64,000 nucleotides of DNA from Progne subis subis (Eukaryota; Chordata; Aves; Passeriformes; Hirundinidae): positions 1,736,001 to 1,800,000 of the forward strand of contig JAKJHU010000083.1 of the NCBI GenBank assembly GCA_022316685.1, in the 5' to 3' direction. The notes beneath the pieces were generated by a model, which saw only the letters and a program-made list of their open reading frames with translations, searched no databases and was not told the DNA's origin. Positions 26,311 through 38,054 of this stretch are shown here, in pieces (within the stretch, counting starts at the first letter, position 1; every line of letters starts with the position of its first letter). Both the position numbers and the translations under genes were made by a program.

Positions 26311-28775
26311 ACAACTATTTTCATGCAAAGCAGATATTTTAGAAAGGCAAAGCCAATACATATGGATGAACTTTTTCATTCATAATTTTAGATGCCACAC
26401 AATGAAGACTGTTGTTTAAGCTTTATTTCTTCTCTAACAGCTCTCCATACAATGCAGTGCATTGTTCAGACTCTGGAGCAATTTAAGCTCTTTCAATGTC
26501 TCCTAAAATCCCTGGATTTATATCCAAAGAGACCTGGCACTGTAACAAATTTGACTTGTGAGTAACAAGTTACAGCCTTTAAGCAAATTGCTCATTAACA
26601 GAGAATTCAACTTACTGCTACAAACCTCACTACTACCTTTTATCTCAGGAAAAAAAATACGCTGCCTATCTTATCTACAGAAAGCTGTGGGATAACACTC
26701 TATTATATTTGGGTTTTTAATTTCCTTATTTGAGTTCTCAGTACAAATGCTGAACTAGCATCTAGGGTGAGAACAACAGAACTCCAGGGGGAAAAAAAAA
26801 AAAAAAAAGTATGACCTAAATCTATCCTGCCTTTGATGAACGAGGAAAACAAACTGAATTTTGATGTCAGTCCTGAACAGGATATTCCCAACTTCGTGCT
26901 AGGAGGAAATGAGCAAGGAAAGCCCAACTGTGAAGCCAGGGCTCTTTGTTTCTTTCCTGAAGATGAAAGAGACTAAAAATGCAAAACCCACAGAACGTTC
27001 TATAAATGGGGAACCATTCTATAGTTGCATCTTAATTTGCATGGCTTTGAACAGAAATTTTACACTGCACTACAAATAAGAACACCTAATTTGCTGTAAA
27101 GGAGATTCTTATCCAATTCTTAGCAGAGGAACAATGTTTAAGGCATTTTACATATTTAGAAACGAACCCAAACTTTGCAGTTAACAGGAGAAACTGATAC
27201 TAGAGAAAGAAAAATGCAAGGTCAGCAGTGAAAGCTGATGGAAACTCTTCTTCAGAATTTAAGAAAACACGTTGCATTTCATTAAAAACCAAATGAAGTT
27301 AGCAACATCTGTGATAGCAAACATCTGAAGCGGCCTTTTGGGGAAGACAGACGCATTTTCAGGATGCCTTGCAGTGCCCTGAGATGACACCCAGCTCTGC
27401 AAGCCAAGGGATGCTCCAGCCTTACAGGAAGTCAATGGAATAATTATGTAATATGCCACTAACTAATGAAAGCTGTCCTGAAACCAAAAAGGGGTTTTGC
27501 TAGAAATCTGGATCCAATTTTCTTCATTTAAAAAAAAAAAAAAAAATAAAAATCCCAGTCTTCTGGACTATCCAGAGAACTCTGCATAACTATTTTGAGT
27601 GCTCCAAGTAACATGCCTGGGGGATTTCTTAGCATCTTATTGCATTTCTTTATACCTTTATAGTGCACAGCAGTTCCAGCCCTGAGAATGCAGCAATAAC
27701 CCAGAGTATCTGAAACTGGGAGAGAGAGAGGAAGGAAGGCAGAAATCTGCCTTCCAACACACCACCATCTGTGATAAACAGAATGAAATGAATCTGCCTG
27801 GAGACTGCACCTCCTCATGCATATTCCGTGGGAAACCAGGAGCCAAAACTCGCTGGCCAGCCCTGGAGTCAAAGAGCAGCATTACCTGTGCTCTGTTTTG
27901 TTTAACTGAGCACTCCATTACCTCACACACCGGGCTGAGAAGGAATATTGAGCTGGAGTTAAGTGAGTTTCCACCACAAAACAAGCTGCAGATGTTCCAG
28001 CCCTGCACACCTGCCCGGATCGAGTGTCTGTCATTTGATAGGCAGCGCTGGGAATGCCAGCCTGCCTCAGAGTGGTGCTGCTCCCTTGGCCTCTGCACCT
28101 CAGCCAGGGCTCCCAGGAGCTTCCTGATGGCCCTGAGCTCATTGGGGAGAAAACAATGATCTGAAAGCACCACTCATTAAACTGGCCATTGTCAATCACT
28201 GGCAGCAAATGTTTAGAAGGAGAGTATCAGATGTATTCATGCTAAAGATGAGCACCCAGATGCCAAGGCAACAATTCTCTAATTATTTCTTCTTTTCTTT
28301 CCTATTGCACCACAACTATTAGAGTAAATTGCTTGAAACGGTTGATCATCACTAATATAATTGTCATTTTCCATCGGTGAGGACCAAGCATTCCCATTTG
28401 AATGATTTAAAATTTTTCTTTCACTGGAGAGGGAGACAAAACTCAAATGTCTTTTTTATGCAACTTGTTAAAAACCCCCCACCAACTTATTAAAAGTCAG
28501 ATTTTCCTCCAAAAGCATCAGTTGGATTTGAGATCACCATGGAGCATCATGGGGGCTCAAAGCTAATAATTAGATTAAGAAAACCCCCTGAAGGACTCAA
28601 ATAATCAGTGTAAAACAAACAACCTTGAGGGAAGGAAATGGCTTTGTCCTGTGCTTTGGAGTTACAAACCTCCTTTCTAAAACTCTTTCCCTACATTTCT
28701 GGTTATAATCCTCTTCCTGGCTGTGGCTGTTTTAACTACCCGAGTGTGCAGAAATTTGCATGAGGCTACAAAGGC

Positions 28776-28935
28776 ACCTTTAGAGGTCATTTAGAAACCT
28801 CCTGCTCAAAACCAGCCTCAGGCGGGGTGGGATGCTCAGGGCTCCAGGTGGGATTTGAGTATCTCAAAAGGTGGAGACTCCACAGCCTCTCAGGAGAACT
28901 GGTGCCAGTGGTTCACCAACCTCACAAGAAAAAAT
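28776..28935 (+). mobile_element. CR1 LINE internal 3' fragment
   Basis: 'AGAGGTCATTTAGAAACCTCC', 'TTTGAGTATCTCAAAAGGTG', 'GAGACTCCACAGCCTCTC' and 'CTGGTGCCAGTGGTTCACC' follow the standard order of the avian CR1 3' region. The terminal octamers are missing, so the copy is truncated at both ends. Confidence 0.88.
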
Positions 28936-30411
28936 GAAAGAATTCATCCCATGTTTGAGAAAACAGGCAACCTGGGGTGACGTTTCACCTGCAGAGCTAA
29001 ACCTGCAGCACAGCCTCACTTTTGAACAGCTAATGGGAGAACTTCCAGCTCTCCCATTCCCAGTCCAGCCCCAGCAAGACACTTTGCTGCCCACATCGAT
29101 GTCATCACCATTTCTTCTCTTCCCCCAGAGAGGAGGCCAAAAGCAGAGATGTGTTTAATGAAGCAAACAGTGCCTGAATATTTCCATGCTGGAATCTCCA
29201 TGGCTGGAGTGTGACCATGAATGGCACAATTTAGGAGCAGATGAAGACACATCTGAGGTTCTTGGGAGGTTCCTGCCCCTCCCAGCCAGGGAAGGCTCTC
29301 CAGGGCTGGCATTAACTCAGCAGCCTGGAGCTCACATATAACAAATTGCTATCTGTGACTCTCGCTGGGCAAGAAAAAGCAGGACTCCTCTCAGGATGCA
29401 AATTATACTCCTCTGCTCCATGTCGAACTAAAGGGTTGCCACATGCACACAGCAGAGGAACTTAGCCTATTTCTTAGTTGTCAACACATCTCTGATCCAC
29501 AGGCTGTTGCAAATCCAACAGTTCCAGTGCCAGAAGAGTAGAACCACCAATAAACTTCATAAGACACACCAACATACCTCACCAGCACAGAAATCATCTC
29601 AAAAACCAAAAACAAATGTTTCAAGAGAGAATGTGAAGGAACAAGGAATCCATCTATTTCCTGAGGCTGGTAGGCCCATCATTCTTTCCCCTGAAATTTC
29701 AAACCTGTTTTCCCACCACACAATGTATTTGTATCTGATCCTACATCTTCAAAAGTACTTTTCAGGAAGGCATCAATTTATAAGCAGTTCAAGTGTGGCC
29801 TTCAATAAATCCCAATTAATCGAGTTTGAAAGGGCGTTTTGTTGTCAGTATAGTTACTACTGCAACAATATCCCTGGAAAGACAAGATCCATCACCTCTG
29901 ACACAACTCACTTATAAAATAAATACGATGGCAGAGGCCTGGAAGATCTGTAGGCATCTCTAAAACACCCTTTGAGTTCAGAGCAGATATTGCCAGTGTT
30001 TACACTTTTGAAACCATTGGGATATAAACACCTCACTATAAACACCACTGAAGTTTTGCTTTTCTTCTCTTCATTTTGTGTGTGTTTATTTTAGTGTTAA
30101 AAATGTTAACTTCCAGAATAAGGAAAATAGCAACAGATGCTTAACCTAAACAAAAACTGCTCCAGCAGAGTATATTCCTTAAGCTGTTCTTTTGCTTTTG
30201 AACTATTAAAGCTAAGATCTGATTAAATAACAATTACTGGAGAAGAGGGTGGGGAATAAAAAGGGGGCTGGAAAGAAATCTTCCATAAATATTAGGCATA
30301 ATTACAACGAATTGAACTAATAAGCCAAAACTACAGAGCAACAAAACTTAGTCAACAAAACACTCAGAAAGATGTATTACATAAATAAAGCTTTGCATAA
30401 AATTCCATGGT

Positions 30412-30449
30412 CTTCATCAGAAATCATCAACTTCATCAGAAATTATCAA
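30412..30449. repeat. 18-bp tandem duplication
   Basis: 'CTTCATCAGAAATCATCAA' is repeated head to tail with one or two changes. Confidence 0.75.
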
Positions 30450-30486
30450 CTGCTTCCAAAGAAAACACTAATTACTGCAGAGAGCA

Positions 30487-30558
30487 ATGAAAAAGTTAAA
30501 GGATCCTGAAATGAAAAAGTTAAAGGATCCTGAAATGAAAAAGTTAAAGGATCCTGAA
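30487..30558. repeat. 24-bp perfect triplication
   Basis: Three exact head-to-tail copies of a 24-bp unit that contains AAAGTTAAAGGATCC. Perfect identity suggests a recent origin or active slippage. Confidence 0.95.
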
Positions 30559-31005
30559 AGCTGTTTTTGTTTTCTTTTAAACAAGTTTTCTTGCTCTAAC
30601 AAAGAAAGCATGGGTTAAGAAAAAAGTCGGGAAAACTCCATGGAACCCCAGCTCTATATTATTTAGCTCAATCTTTTGTAAAATAGCTTTATCCAAATGA
30701 ATATATACATATTTGTATGTAGAGGAAAGAAAAAGCAGGAAAGTAGGAGAAACAAAGATATTAACAGTACAACAGGGAGCCCCTCCACTTCCTGAAGGGC
30801 AGGAATATGGCCATGCTGGTTTAGAGATAGAAAAGACTGTAATTTCCAAAGTGAGATTCAGCTGCCTGTGCTCTGGCCCAGCCTTTTTGTGAGCAGCGTG
30901 AACAGATAATCTCCTTGGGCCGTGTACGCTCCTCATTGTTTCTTTCCTGACAACTCCAGTAACTTTATTTTTCCGAACGAACATGGAAAACGTTCCTGCT
31001 GAATC

Positions 31006-31028
31006 AGAAAAAAAAAAAAAAAAAAAAA
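31006..31028. repeat. Poly(A) run
   Basis: An A run of more than 20 at the left edge of the P2 CpG island. Confidence 0.85.
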
Positions 31029-31831
31029 CAGCTTTTCACGGCGCTTGTGTATGGCTACAGCAAAAGCAGCCCCGCTGCCAAGGCGAATTAGCTCAGTGGT
31101 GCCTTTCTCTCCAGGCAAAGCCAAGCCATAACCGCTTCCCGCAGCCGCACGTAGAGAAAACTCGGCGGAGATTCACGAACTGATTCTGCCCCGATACCTC
31201 AGGCACCCTCCCAGCAGGGCTGTGAGGGCTGACAGGGAGAGGGCAGCGAGCCCCAGCCCCGCCGGACAGCGCGGAGCCCCGCCGGACACAACGGGCCTTG
31301 TGTAATCCCTGGGGCGGCGCTAGGGGCCGGACAATGGCCGCGGCCCCGCGGGGACACGGGGGACACGCCGGACATTCGGCCCCGGCAGCGGGTCGGGCCC
31401 ACGCGTGTCCGGCCGCGACCCAGCCCCGCGGCGCCGGGAGAGATGGACAAACCCCAAGGCGGACAAACCCCATCTTACAAACCCCGGACGGACAAGCCCC
31501 CGCCCGCCCCCCAGCCTTTAGTGCCAGCAGTGCCGCCGGCGAGGGAAAGGAAACCCTGGCGCTGAAAACGCGGCTTGTGAGGAAAAAAAGAAAAAAAAAA
31601 AAGAAAAAAGAAAAAAATCACATGGAAAGAAAGAAATCCCTGCCCTGAAACAAAGCTCTGACAACAGCCCGTGGGGCGTCCTGCAGCGGCGATCTCCAAA
31701 AACATCCCCGCTGACAAACAGCAGCGAGCAGTACTCGGAGAAGGATCCATCCCTCCCGTGCGAGGGATCGAGGGATCCATTCCCTCCCCGTGCGAGGGCA
31801 CCATTGATTTCCCGCGGCGAGGCACTATTAC

Positions 31832-31913
31832 CTTCGTAGCACAGGATGCCGATATTGTTGTTCATCTTGTCCAAGTACTGGTAGTTCAACAGGTCCATCC
31901 TCATAAACAGCAT
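31832..31913 (-). CDS. VGLL4: VGLL4 alternative first coding exon (MLFM N-terminus)
   Basis: The coding part is 82 bp: 27 codons plus one base, reading MLFMRMDLLNYQYLDKM then NNNIGILCYE. It matches the alternative N-terminus of VGLL4, where human has Lys in place of Arg at residue 5. The exon ends GAAG before the donor GTAATA, and joins the shared exon to make Gly-Glu-Ala-Ala. An in-frame TAA lies directly before the first ATG, so the frame cannot extend upstream. The first ATG has a poor context (T at -3). An in-frame ATG at residue 6 has A at -3 and G at +4 and could be used by leaky scanning. No upstream ATG occurs in the 200 bases before the start. The exon lies at the left side of a CpG island, which fits a first exon with its own promoter. 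Confidence 0.94.
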
Positions 31914-32130
31914 TTATCGGGCTGGCGAAGAGGAGCGGCTCCGGGAAGGGAAGGCAGACGGTGCCGAGGCGCTCCCGGCTTCCAAACCCCGGCAGAGGCC
32001 CAGCCTGGAGCGGGTCGGGAAGGGGGAGCGGGCTCCGACAGCCCGGGAACGCGAGGGGAACGCGCTGCGGTACGGGGGGGAAGCCGTGCGGGGGCTTCCC
32101 AATGGTTCTTCCAAGTTTAAAAAAAAAAAA
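31914..32130 (-). other. VGLL4: Putative 5' untranslated region of the MLFM exon
   Basis: This GC-rich stretch lies immediately before the MLFM start codon and has no upstream ATG in the minus-strand direction. An in-frame TAA abuts the start codon. At its right end, a T17 run on the minus strand followed by AAACTTGGAAG could act as an acceptor, so an extra upstream exon is possible but not supported. The true 5' end is unknown. Confidence 0.45.
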
Positions 32131-32639
32131 AAAAAATTAATTAAAAATAAGAGCGTAAAAGCAAGCGAAAGGCGGCGGGGCAGGGCAGGCAGGGAGGAGG
32201 GCACAGCCCGCTGCGAGCGCCGGCGCTGACAGCGGCAGTGCCCGGCACTGCCCGCCGGGCCCCGCTCCCAGCCCGCTGCTCTCAGAGCCCGGCCCGCCCC
32301 GCGCAGGCGCTGCCGGCGGCCGGGGTTGCTTTGTGCTCCGGAGCGGCCCGGCAGGGAGCGGGGGGCGGCGGCGGGGAGCCAGGGAAGGAGGGAACCAAGG
32401 AAGGAGGGAGGGCACGGCCGCGTCAGAGCCGCTCGCACAGGAAACAGCGGAGGGAGGAGGAGGCGGCGGCGGCTGCGAGGGGAGGAAGCGGCGCAGAGGG
32501 GCCTCCTCCGGGCACGGGCGGCAGCGCGGTGGCTCGGGGGAAGGGGAAGGTGCCCTTCTTCTGTTTAAAACGAATTCTGCCTCTCTTCGCTCCCCAGCAC
32601 GGCCTCAGCGCCTTACAGCGAGAAGCAATGCGGTTCTGC

Positions 32640-32710
32640 GGCAACAGCAGACACGGAATCATGGCATGGCATCACAGGAATGATAAATGGAATCACAGGA
32701 ATGAGAGACA
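32640..32710. promoter_or_regulatory. GGAATCACAGGAATGA direct repeats near P2
   Basis: Two near-identical copies of a 16-base string carry GGAATG (TEAD core) at 32677-32682 and 32698-32703, 21 bases apart, just outside the P2 island. They may be a small TEAD-responsive element, or the decayed octamer tail of a CR1 in reverse orientation; no CR1 body is seen beside them. Confidence 0.3.
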
Positions 32711-35700
32711 ATTAAAATAAAAGGCGTGAGGCAGTGGCCATTTCCCCGCGTGTACAGTTCATATATAAATAGTTTAAACATGTTTCTCACTCTGCGTATA
32801 AACAGGCATCGCACGCATTGCTATAATTCCATCAGGGCACAGCCAGATCGGATTTTTTAAGGGCTATTAGTGGTTAAACATTCCGGGCTCTGGATCTTGA
32901 GCAGCTGCCGGCTGAGATGACAGAGATCATGGAGACTGGTGCTGCTGCAGCTCTCTGATCTCGGGATGTGGGCTGCCCCTCTGCAGCCCCAAGCCGGAGC
33001 ACAGAGCTGCCCACACAGATGTGTGCGGCGCACCCTGCGAGGGCAGCACATCTGGGCGGATGGCAGCATGTGCGAACCTGATGGGCACCGGTTTGCATTT
33101 CCTGCGGCCGAGCAGCACCTCAAGTCTCGGGCTGACATGAAAAGAGAAATGAGGAAAACTAATGGAATCCGAATTTTCGCAGTGCCCTCTTCAGCTTGGA
33201 GCACAGCTCATCCCTGCCCATCTAGGATAGGGAATCTTCACACACAGGCAGAACCAGCAAAACACTTTAATTCCCACCCCGAGAACTTCTCCCTTCTGCT
33301 GGAGAAGTGGAAGGGATGACATGACAGAGGCAGCTCACAGACTGACACTTTGTGATGACATTTTGAGAGTTACAGCTTAAATGCGCTGGGTATTTCAGTA
33401 AGAACAGGCAGTTTAAATTTACTGCTGGTGTCTACTCAATAATCTAAGGAAGATTGCCTAGAACATAAAAAAAGGTTTCTCCTCCTTTCAGATACACAAT
33501 GCTGAGATAAGAGCACATTTCTTGAATGGTATCTAATAAAAAGTTGCAGTTGTTTTGGAAAAGTTGCAACCACATAGACGAAAGCAAGCCCATGATATTT
33601 TCCAGAAAGAGAAGTATCTTTAATAAAGAGTAGTGTATGGTGATTTTTAAGCAGGGCACGAGAAGTTTTGCATGTCGTGCATACTCAGAGATATTCCACA
33701 CCAATCCATCAAATTAAAGCAGTCATCTAATAAAGACATCAAGAGAAATCTGAGCCCTCTAAGATATAAACGGCAATAAAAATCCACACCTACAACATTA
33801 AAAAAAGAGAGGCATGTTTCTTCAGCGTGAAATGCAAGTTGCTCACCCATTTTGGGGACAATATTTTGATATGTAAAGTTTTTAACACAGCATCCCTGAA
33901 TTCACATGAATGCAACACATTTATTGGGCGCTTGGGAAGGACAAGAAGATAAACATTCAATTCTTTCACTTTAAAGTACTTAAATTTTTGTGGGAGGTGC
34001 AGGTGATGAGGAAGAAAACACTATTTAAACTCCTTTAGAGCAGTGCTCTACAAGACAGGGGCGCACAGGGGCATGACAACTCCAATTTGAATTCTCCTCT
34101 GTATGCAAAGTTTCGTATTTCTTCAAGCTGTTTGGAAAAGTGGTTGGGTGTTGTCCACAAACCACTGACTACTCAGGAGTGCTGTCCAGACACTAATAAA
34201 GGAGTTAATTCCTTATTACACCAGTAGTCACTAGTGTGCAGATTTTAGGCAGTAATGATCCCTGTTAGGTGAATGGCTTTCAGCATTTCAGTACAAACTC
34301 TGATTGGACTTGTCAAACGTTGCATAATGAACATGCTTCACAATAAATAATAATAAACTGCACCAAACACCGAGAGCCTTTTGAACTTCTACATTAAAAT
34401 ATCTATGCTGAAAACAAGGCAATGCCTAGTGAAAGAGTGTAGGGGGAATTATCAATGTAAACTTATCTCTTGCATTGCATTTTAAACCCTGAATCCGTTC
34501 TTAGGAAAACTTTCTTTGAAAGAAAATTTTATCAGCTCAACAAATCCAAGTCCAGCAGACGTTAACCTCAAATACTGTCAGGGTCAGTGTTAAGTATTTG
34601 GTTCCTGTCAGCAAATTCTCAAGTCAGATTGCTGCTCCTCGGTCTGAGAGATCTTCCACTGAAATGAAACCGATAATCAGCGCATCAGTGGGCCAGGAAA
34701 AAAAAAGCTGGTTTTCATCTGTTCCTTCTCCATCCTGCTAGCTGCAAACACAGAGCTGAGGCATCTCTGCCTCTCATTGTCTGGAGTATTTCCTCTCGGA
34801 TTGCACACTCCCTGCCCCTGGCAGTGAATCCCAGATCGGGGATCCGGCGTGAGCCCACTGAACTTTAACACAACAGCAGCCTCTAGAGGTAACGGGAAAG
34901 CCACGGGCTCCGGGGGGATTTACAGGGGATTTTATTCCAATTATCCCACAGAGCACGGGAGAGGCTTCAGCCTCTTCAGGGATCTGCTTCACTTCAACAC
35001 AGAAAGCAAATTCAGTCTGCACACAGCAATACCTCACCACCTTAGAAGGCACAAAAAGCAAAGTAAGGAAAGCAAAAAGAGCGGGTAGATCACCACTGTC
35101 AATAACAGGATTTGATATAAAATAAATCCTTACGACTGTATATCATTTCATTCACCTGGAAAAAATTCTTAATACATCAAGTCTATGATACCAGATTTGA
35201 CAGTGAGACATTATGTGGGGTTTAGAGCATTTGAACGTGGACTGAGCTGCTTTAGTATGTTTTACAAACATACAGGGATCTGCTTTTCTCTTTGCCTTTT
35301 CTCTGCCCTCCTCGACCCTCTCCTCCCTCTCCTCTCTCACACAGTGCTGAAGAGCCCGAGAAAATAAAATGCCATTGGTGCCTGCACTCCACAACCTCTT
35401 CCAGGGGGAAAATGGGCAACACTGGCTGAGAATCAACCCCACAGATGGGAGACAACTGAAATTCCACCCATGAAGATCATCAGTAGAGAGCAACTGTTGA
35501 AACAGTTCCGCCAGTTCTGCAACTGAGAGAAAAAAAGTAGCATTTCTAGAGGGGAGACCTACTCTGATATGTCTGAGTGGCCACACAGTGCTGCTCAGCA
35601 TAATTCCACTTTTGAGCAGATAATTATCAGCTGCAGCTCCTCAGGTTAGACAGGCACCTACTGAAAACCTCAATGCACACCAAGGAGGAGGTGGAGGAAT

Positions 35701-36925
35701 AAAGCAAGAACATTTTAAAACGGGGTTTACCTTTTTTCTTTCCCTAAGAAAAGGGCAGATTCGAGTTGAGGGTTGCTAGGTGGCGATGTGCCTGAAGGAA
35801 AAGACTTTTCTTTTTCCACACACTCCACTGCAGTGTGAAAAACTGCTCTCAACCTCCCTGTTCTTATATTTGTTAGAATGTGTTGCACAGGAAAAAAGCA
35901 AAACAAAAATTCTCCATGAAGCAATTTGGGGTGTTTGCTTTGAAATCCATTCAGGTGTGATGAGGAAATACAGTTAAAATGGACTGAACACGCAGCAAGC
36001 CCAGAAATGTACGACAAGGGAAATGACATTTCAAGTTCCTTGCAAGCAGCAATCTCACAGCTGTGCCTCTGAGATCCACACACACAGCTCTTCCCTCAGT
36101 GAGTCAGACACCACAAAAAATAACTTTACACACTTCTTACAAAGCATTAAGCACTCACACCAGCGAACAGAAGATATCAAAACACACATTATTCCCATGT
36201 GCATTCCTCCACTGCTTTTTCCTTAATCCTGAAGTTGCATTGCAAATAGATTTTAATCACACCAAACTACCTGTTCCCTTAAATCAATAATTAAAGGAAG
36301 CCTCACCAGGCAGAGCATCTCTGAGCTCAAGCACCTTCCTGTTTGACCTGTCCCCTAGTTAAAGGTCTCAACAACCTGCCAGACATTCTAGAACACAAAA
36401 GATGCTTTTCCAATTATCACTGGAGCTTCTCAAGACTGAAATAGGAAGCTTACACCCAAAATCGACTCGTGACAAAATAATATGTGCATTCTATCATTCT
36501 TGTCATAACCCAAACTCAGGGAACGCTGCTTAAAAAACCAAAACACAGCATTATCTAGTAAGGAAATCTGTTTAGGGGTGTGTGAGCTTCACAAAGTGCT
36601 GGGCAACTCACGATAGGAACCTCCACTGAACAAAATGCCAGGGAAACCAAAAATACAGTGATGCCTAAGAATGTCCAGAGTTGCAAGCACTTGTAGGGCC
36701 CAGGAATGGATGTAATAAATGGTTTGTCTGGATTGGCAGATGGATTTTTAATTTTTTTTTTTAATTTATTTTTTAAAAATGCCTTGCTGTACTGCAGTTC
36801 TTATTCCGTACTACTCACTTCTCTAAATAAACACACATTTTCAAACAGCATCTCACTGTGATGGTAAATAAAAATTTCAGATCACTTGTTTGTAAATATT
36901 GAGCGGTTTAGGACCAGCTATTTCA

Positions 36926-37085
36926 CACCAGATCAGAAAGTTCCAAGGTATTTATCAATTCAAAAAGCTTTTGGCTAACTAAAACCTGCCCTCATCAGCA
37001 AGAATCATTTGTCTCCTGCCCCAAACTCAACACACTTGCTCTCCTTCCACAACTTTTTTTCAGGAGGGAATTTGGGCCAGGAAAG
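36926..37085 (+). repeat. Dispersed repeat, copy A
   Basis: About 160 bases from CACCAGATCAGAAAG to GAATTTGGGCCAGGAAAG match the copy at 42541-42699 at roughly 85% by eye, in the same orientation. I do not recognise the family. The flanks do not match. It may be a fragment of an unlisted transposable element. Confidence 0.7.
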
Positions 37086-37572
37086 GCAGAATCCAAGGCA
37101 GGGCACAGACAGAGCTTTCCCTTTTAGAGTTTTTATTTTTTTGCAAAAATCACATTTAATTCTAGGTGAATATATATAGGCACAGAGGTGCTGGCTGAGG
37201 CCTCTGGTTTATCCAGAATATTTTCCATTTCTCACTGGTATCCCTGCAGCTCTCAGTTTGCTGGTGTTTTTTTGTTTTCTTCGGTTGGGCTGAGAACACT
37301 TCAAAAATGCAGTTAAAGCACACAACAGATAAATCTAGTTTATCTGGGTGGAAAAATTGTGATGTGCTAATTAAAAACTCGATAACCTTTACTGTTATTT
37401 GCATACTAATTTGAATTTCTGAAGGGTTGATGATAATCACAAACCTAATTCAACTTGAACTATAAAGAGTCTCAAACACCACCAGAGTCTCCAGAAGCAA
37501 ACAGTGAAGCGCAAACATTGCCATGCCCTGAGATTGTGTTAGCAGGGCCAAAAAATTACTTTATGTTCTTCC

Positions 37573-37630
37573 AATATGAGAAACAAGAGGATAAAAAAAA
37601 AAGAAATTAAAAAAAAAAAAAAAAAAAAAA
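37573..37630. repeat. A-rich run
   Basis: Two A runs, the second over 20 long, are separated by GAAATT. Confidence 0.85.
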
Positions 37631-37993
37631 GGTGATTACTAAAGAAGAAAATGCCAATTTTAAGTCAGCTTGATGCTCAGGCATCTAAACCACTTTTAAC
37701 TTAGGAAAATGAAGAGCCAGACATTGTTTAGAGGTTAGATTTCAAAATTACTCTGCGTGTCCCTCAGCTTTGGGAAGAAGCAAATCCAGTTTCCAGAAGC
37801 CACTAATTACAGGGTTTAGAAATAAAGCAGAGAGCTCTGAGATTGCTGAAGTCTTTGAAAACATTTCCCCTTATAGCTTGCTTGGCAAGACATAAAATAC
37901 GCTTTTTTATATATAAATATATATATACAGGGCCTAATTGGGCTTAGATGTCAACATATGTAAATCTGTGGAGCCAACCTTGCTTGCATACAG

Positions 37994-38054
37994 ACTGAAT
38001 ATTCCAATAATTATCATCACATTATACTGAATATTCCAATAATTATAATCACCT
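37994..38054. repeat. 32-bp tandem duplication
   Basis: 'ACTGAATATTCCAATAATTA' plus a dozen following bases occurs twice head to tail with one mismatch. Confidence 0.85.

Larger units (their letters stand above)
11934..31831 (-). other. VGLL4: VGLL4 intron between P2 exon and shared exon
   Basis: About 19.9 kb with no recognisable exon. It holds CR1 fragments at 25.3 and 28.8 kb, an A44 run next to a C20 run at 24.2-24.3 kb, local duplications at 24.9-25.15 and 30.41-30.56 kb, an A/AT microsatellite at 15.48 kb, an A/C-rich stretch at 15.84-15.9 kb and a pyrimidine tract at 15.03 kb. Two blocks, 15.64-16.13 and 26.09-26.31 kb, look complex and rich in homeodomain- and forkhead-type motifs. 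The open frames at 20.1-20.5, 21.0-21.5, 22.3-22.6, 23.0-23.35 and 27.5-28.2 kb show no protein I can identify. Confidence 0.75.
31190..32560. promoter_or_regulatory. VGLL4: CpG island and internal promoter (P2) of VGLL4
   Basis: This is a GC- and CpG-dense block, broken by two A-rich runs, that contains the MLFM first exon near its left side. A GC box (CCCGCCCC, 32293-32300) is followed directly by GCGCAGGCGC (32301-32310), which fits the NRF1 palindrome. A CCAAT motif lies at 32099-32103 on the plus strand. There is no convincing TATA box. The start of the MLFM transcript should lie between about 31914 and 32300. The island extends downstream of the coding exon into the intron, with further CpG-rich DNA at 31.2-31.5 kb. 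Confidence 0.75.

Noticed and set aside
27658..28173. 171-codon minus-strand frame
   Set aside because: No recognisable domain; overlapping frames of similar length on both strands suggest chance.
31914..32438. 174-codon minus-strand frame ending just before the MLFM start
   Set aside because: It ends in TAA immediately before the VGLL4 ATG. The translation is Arg/Pro/Ser-rich CpG-island sequence with a run of Phe from a poly(A) tract. It is useful only as proof of the stop upstream of the start.
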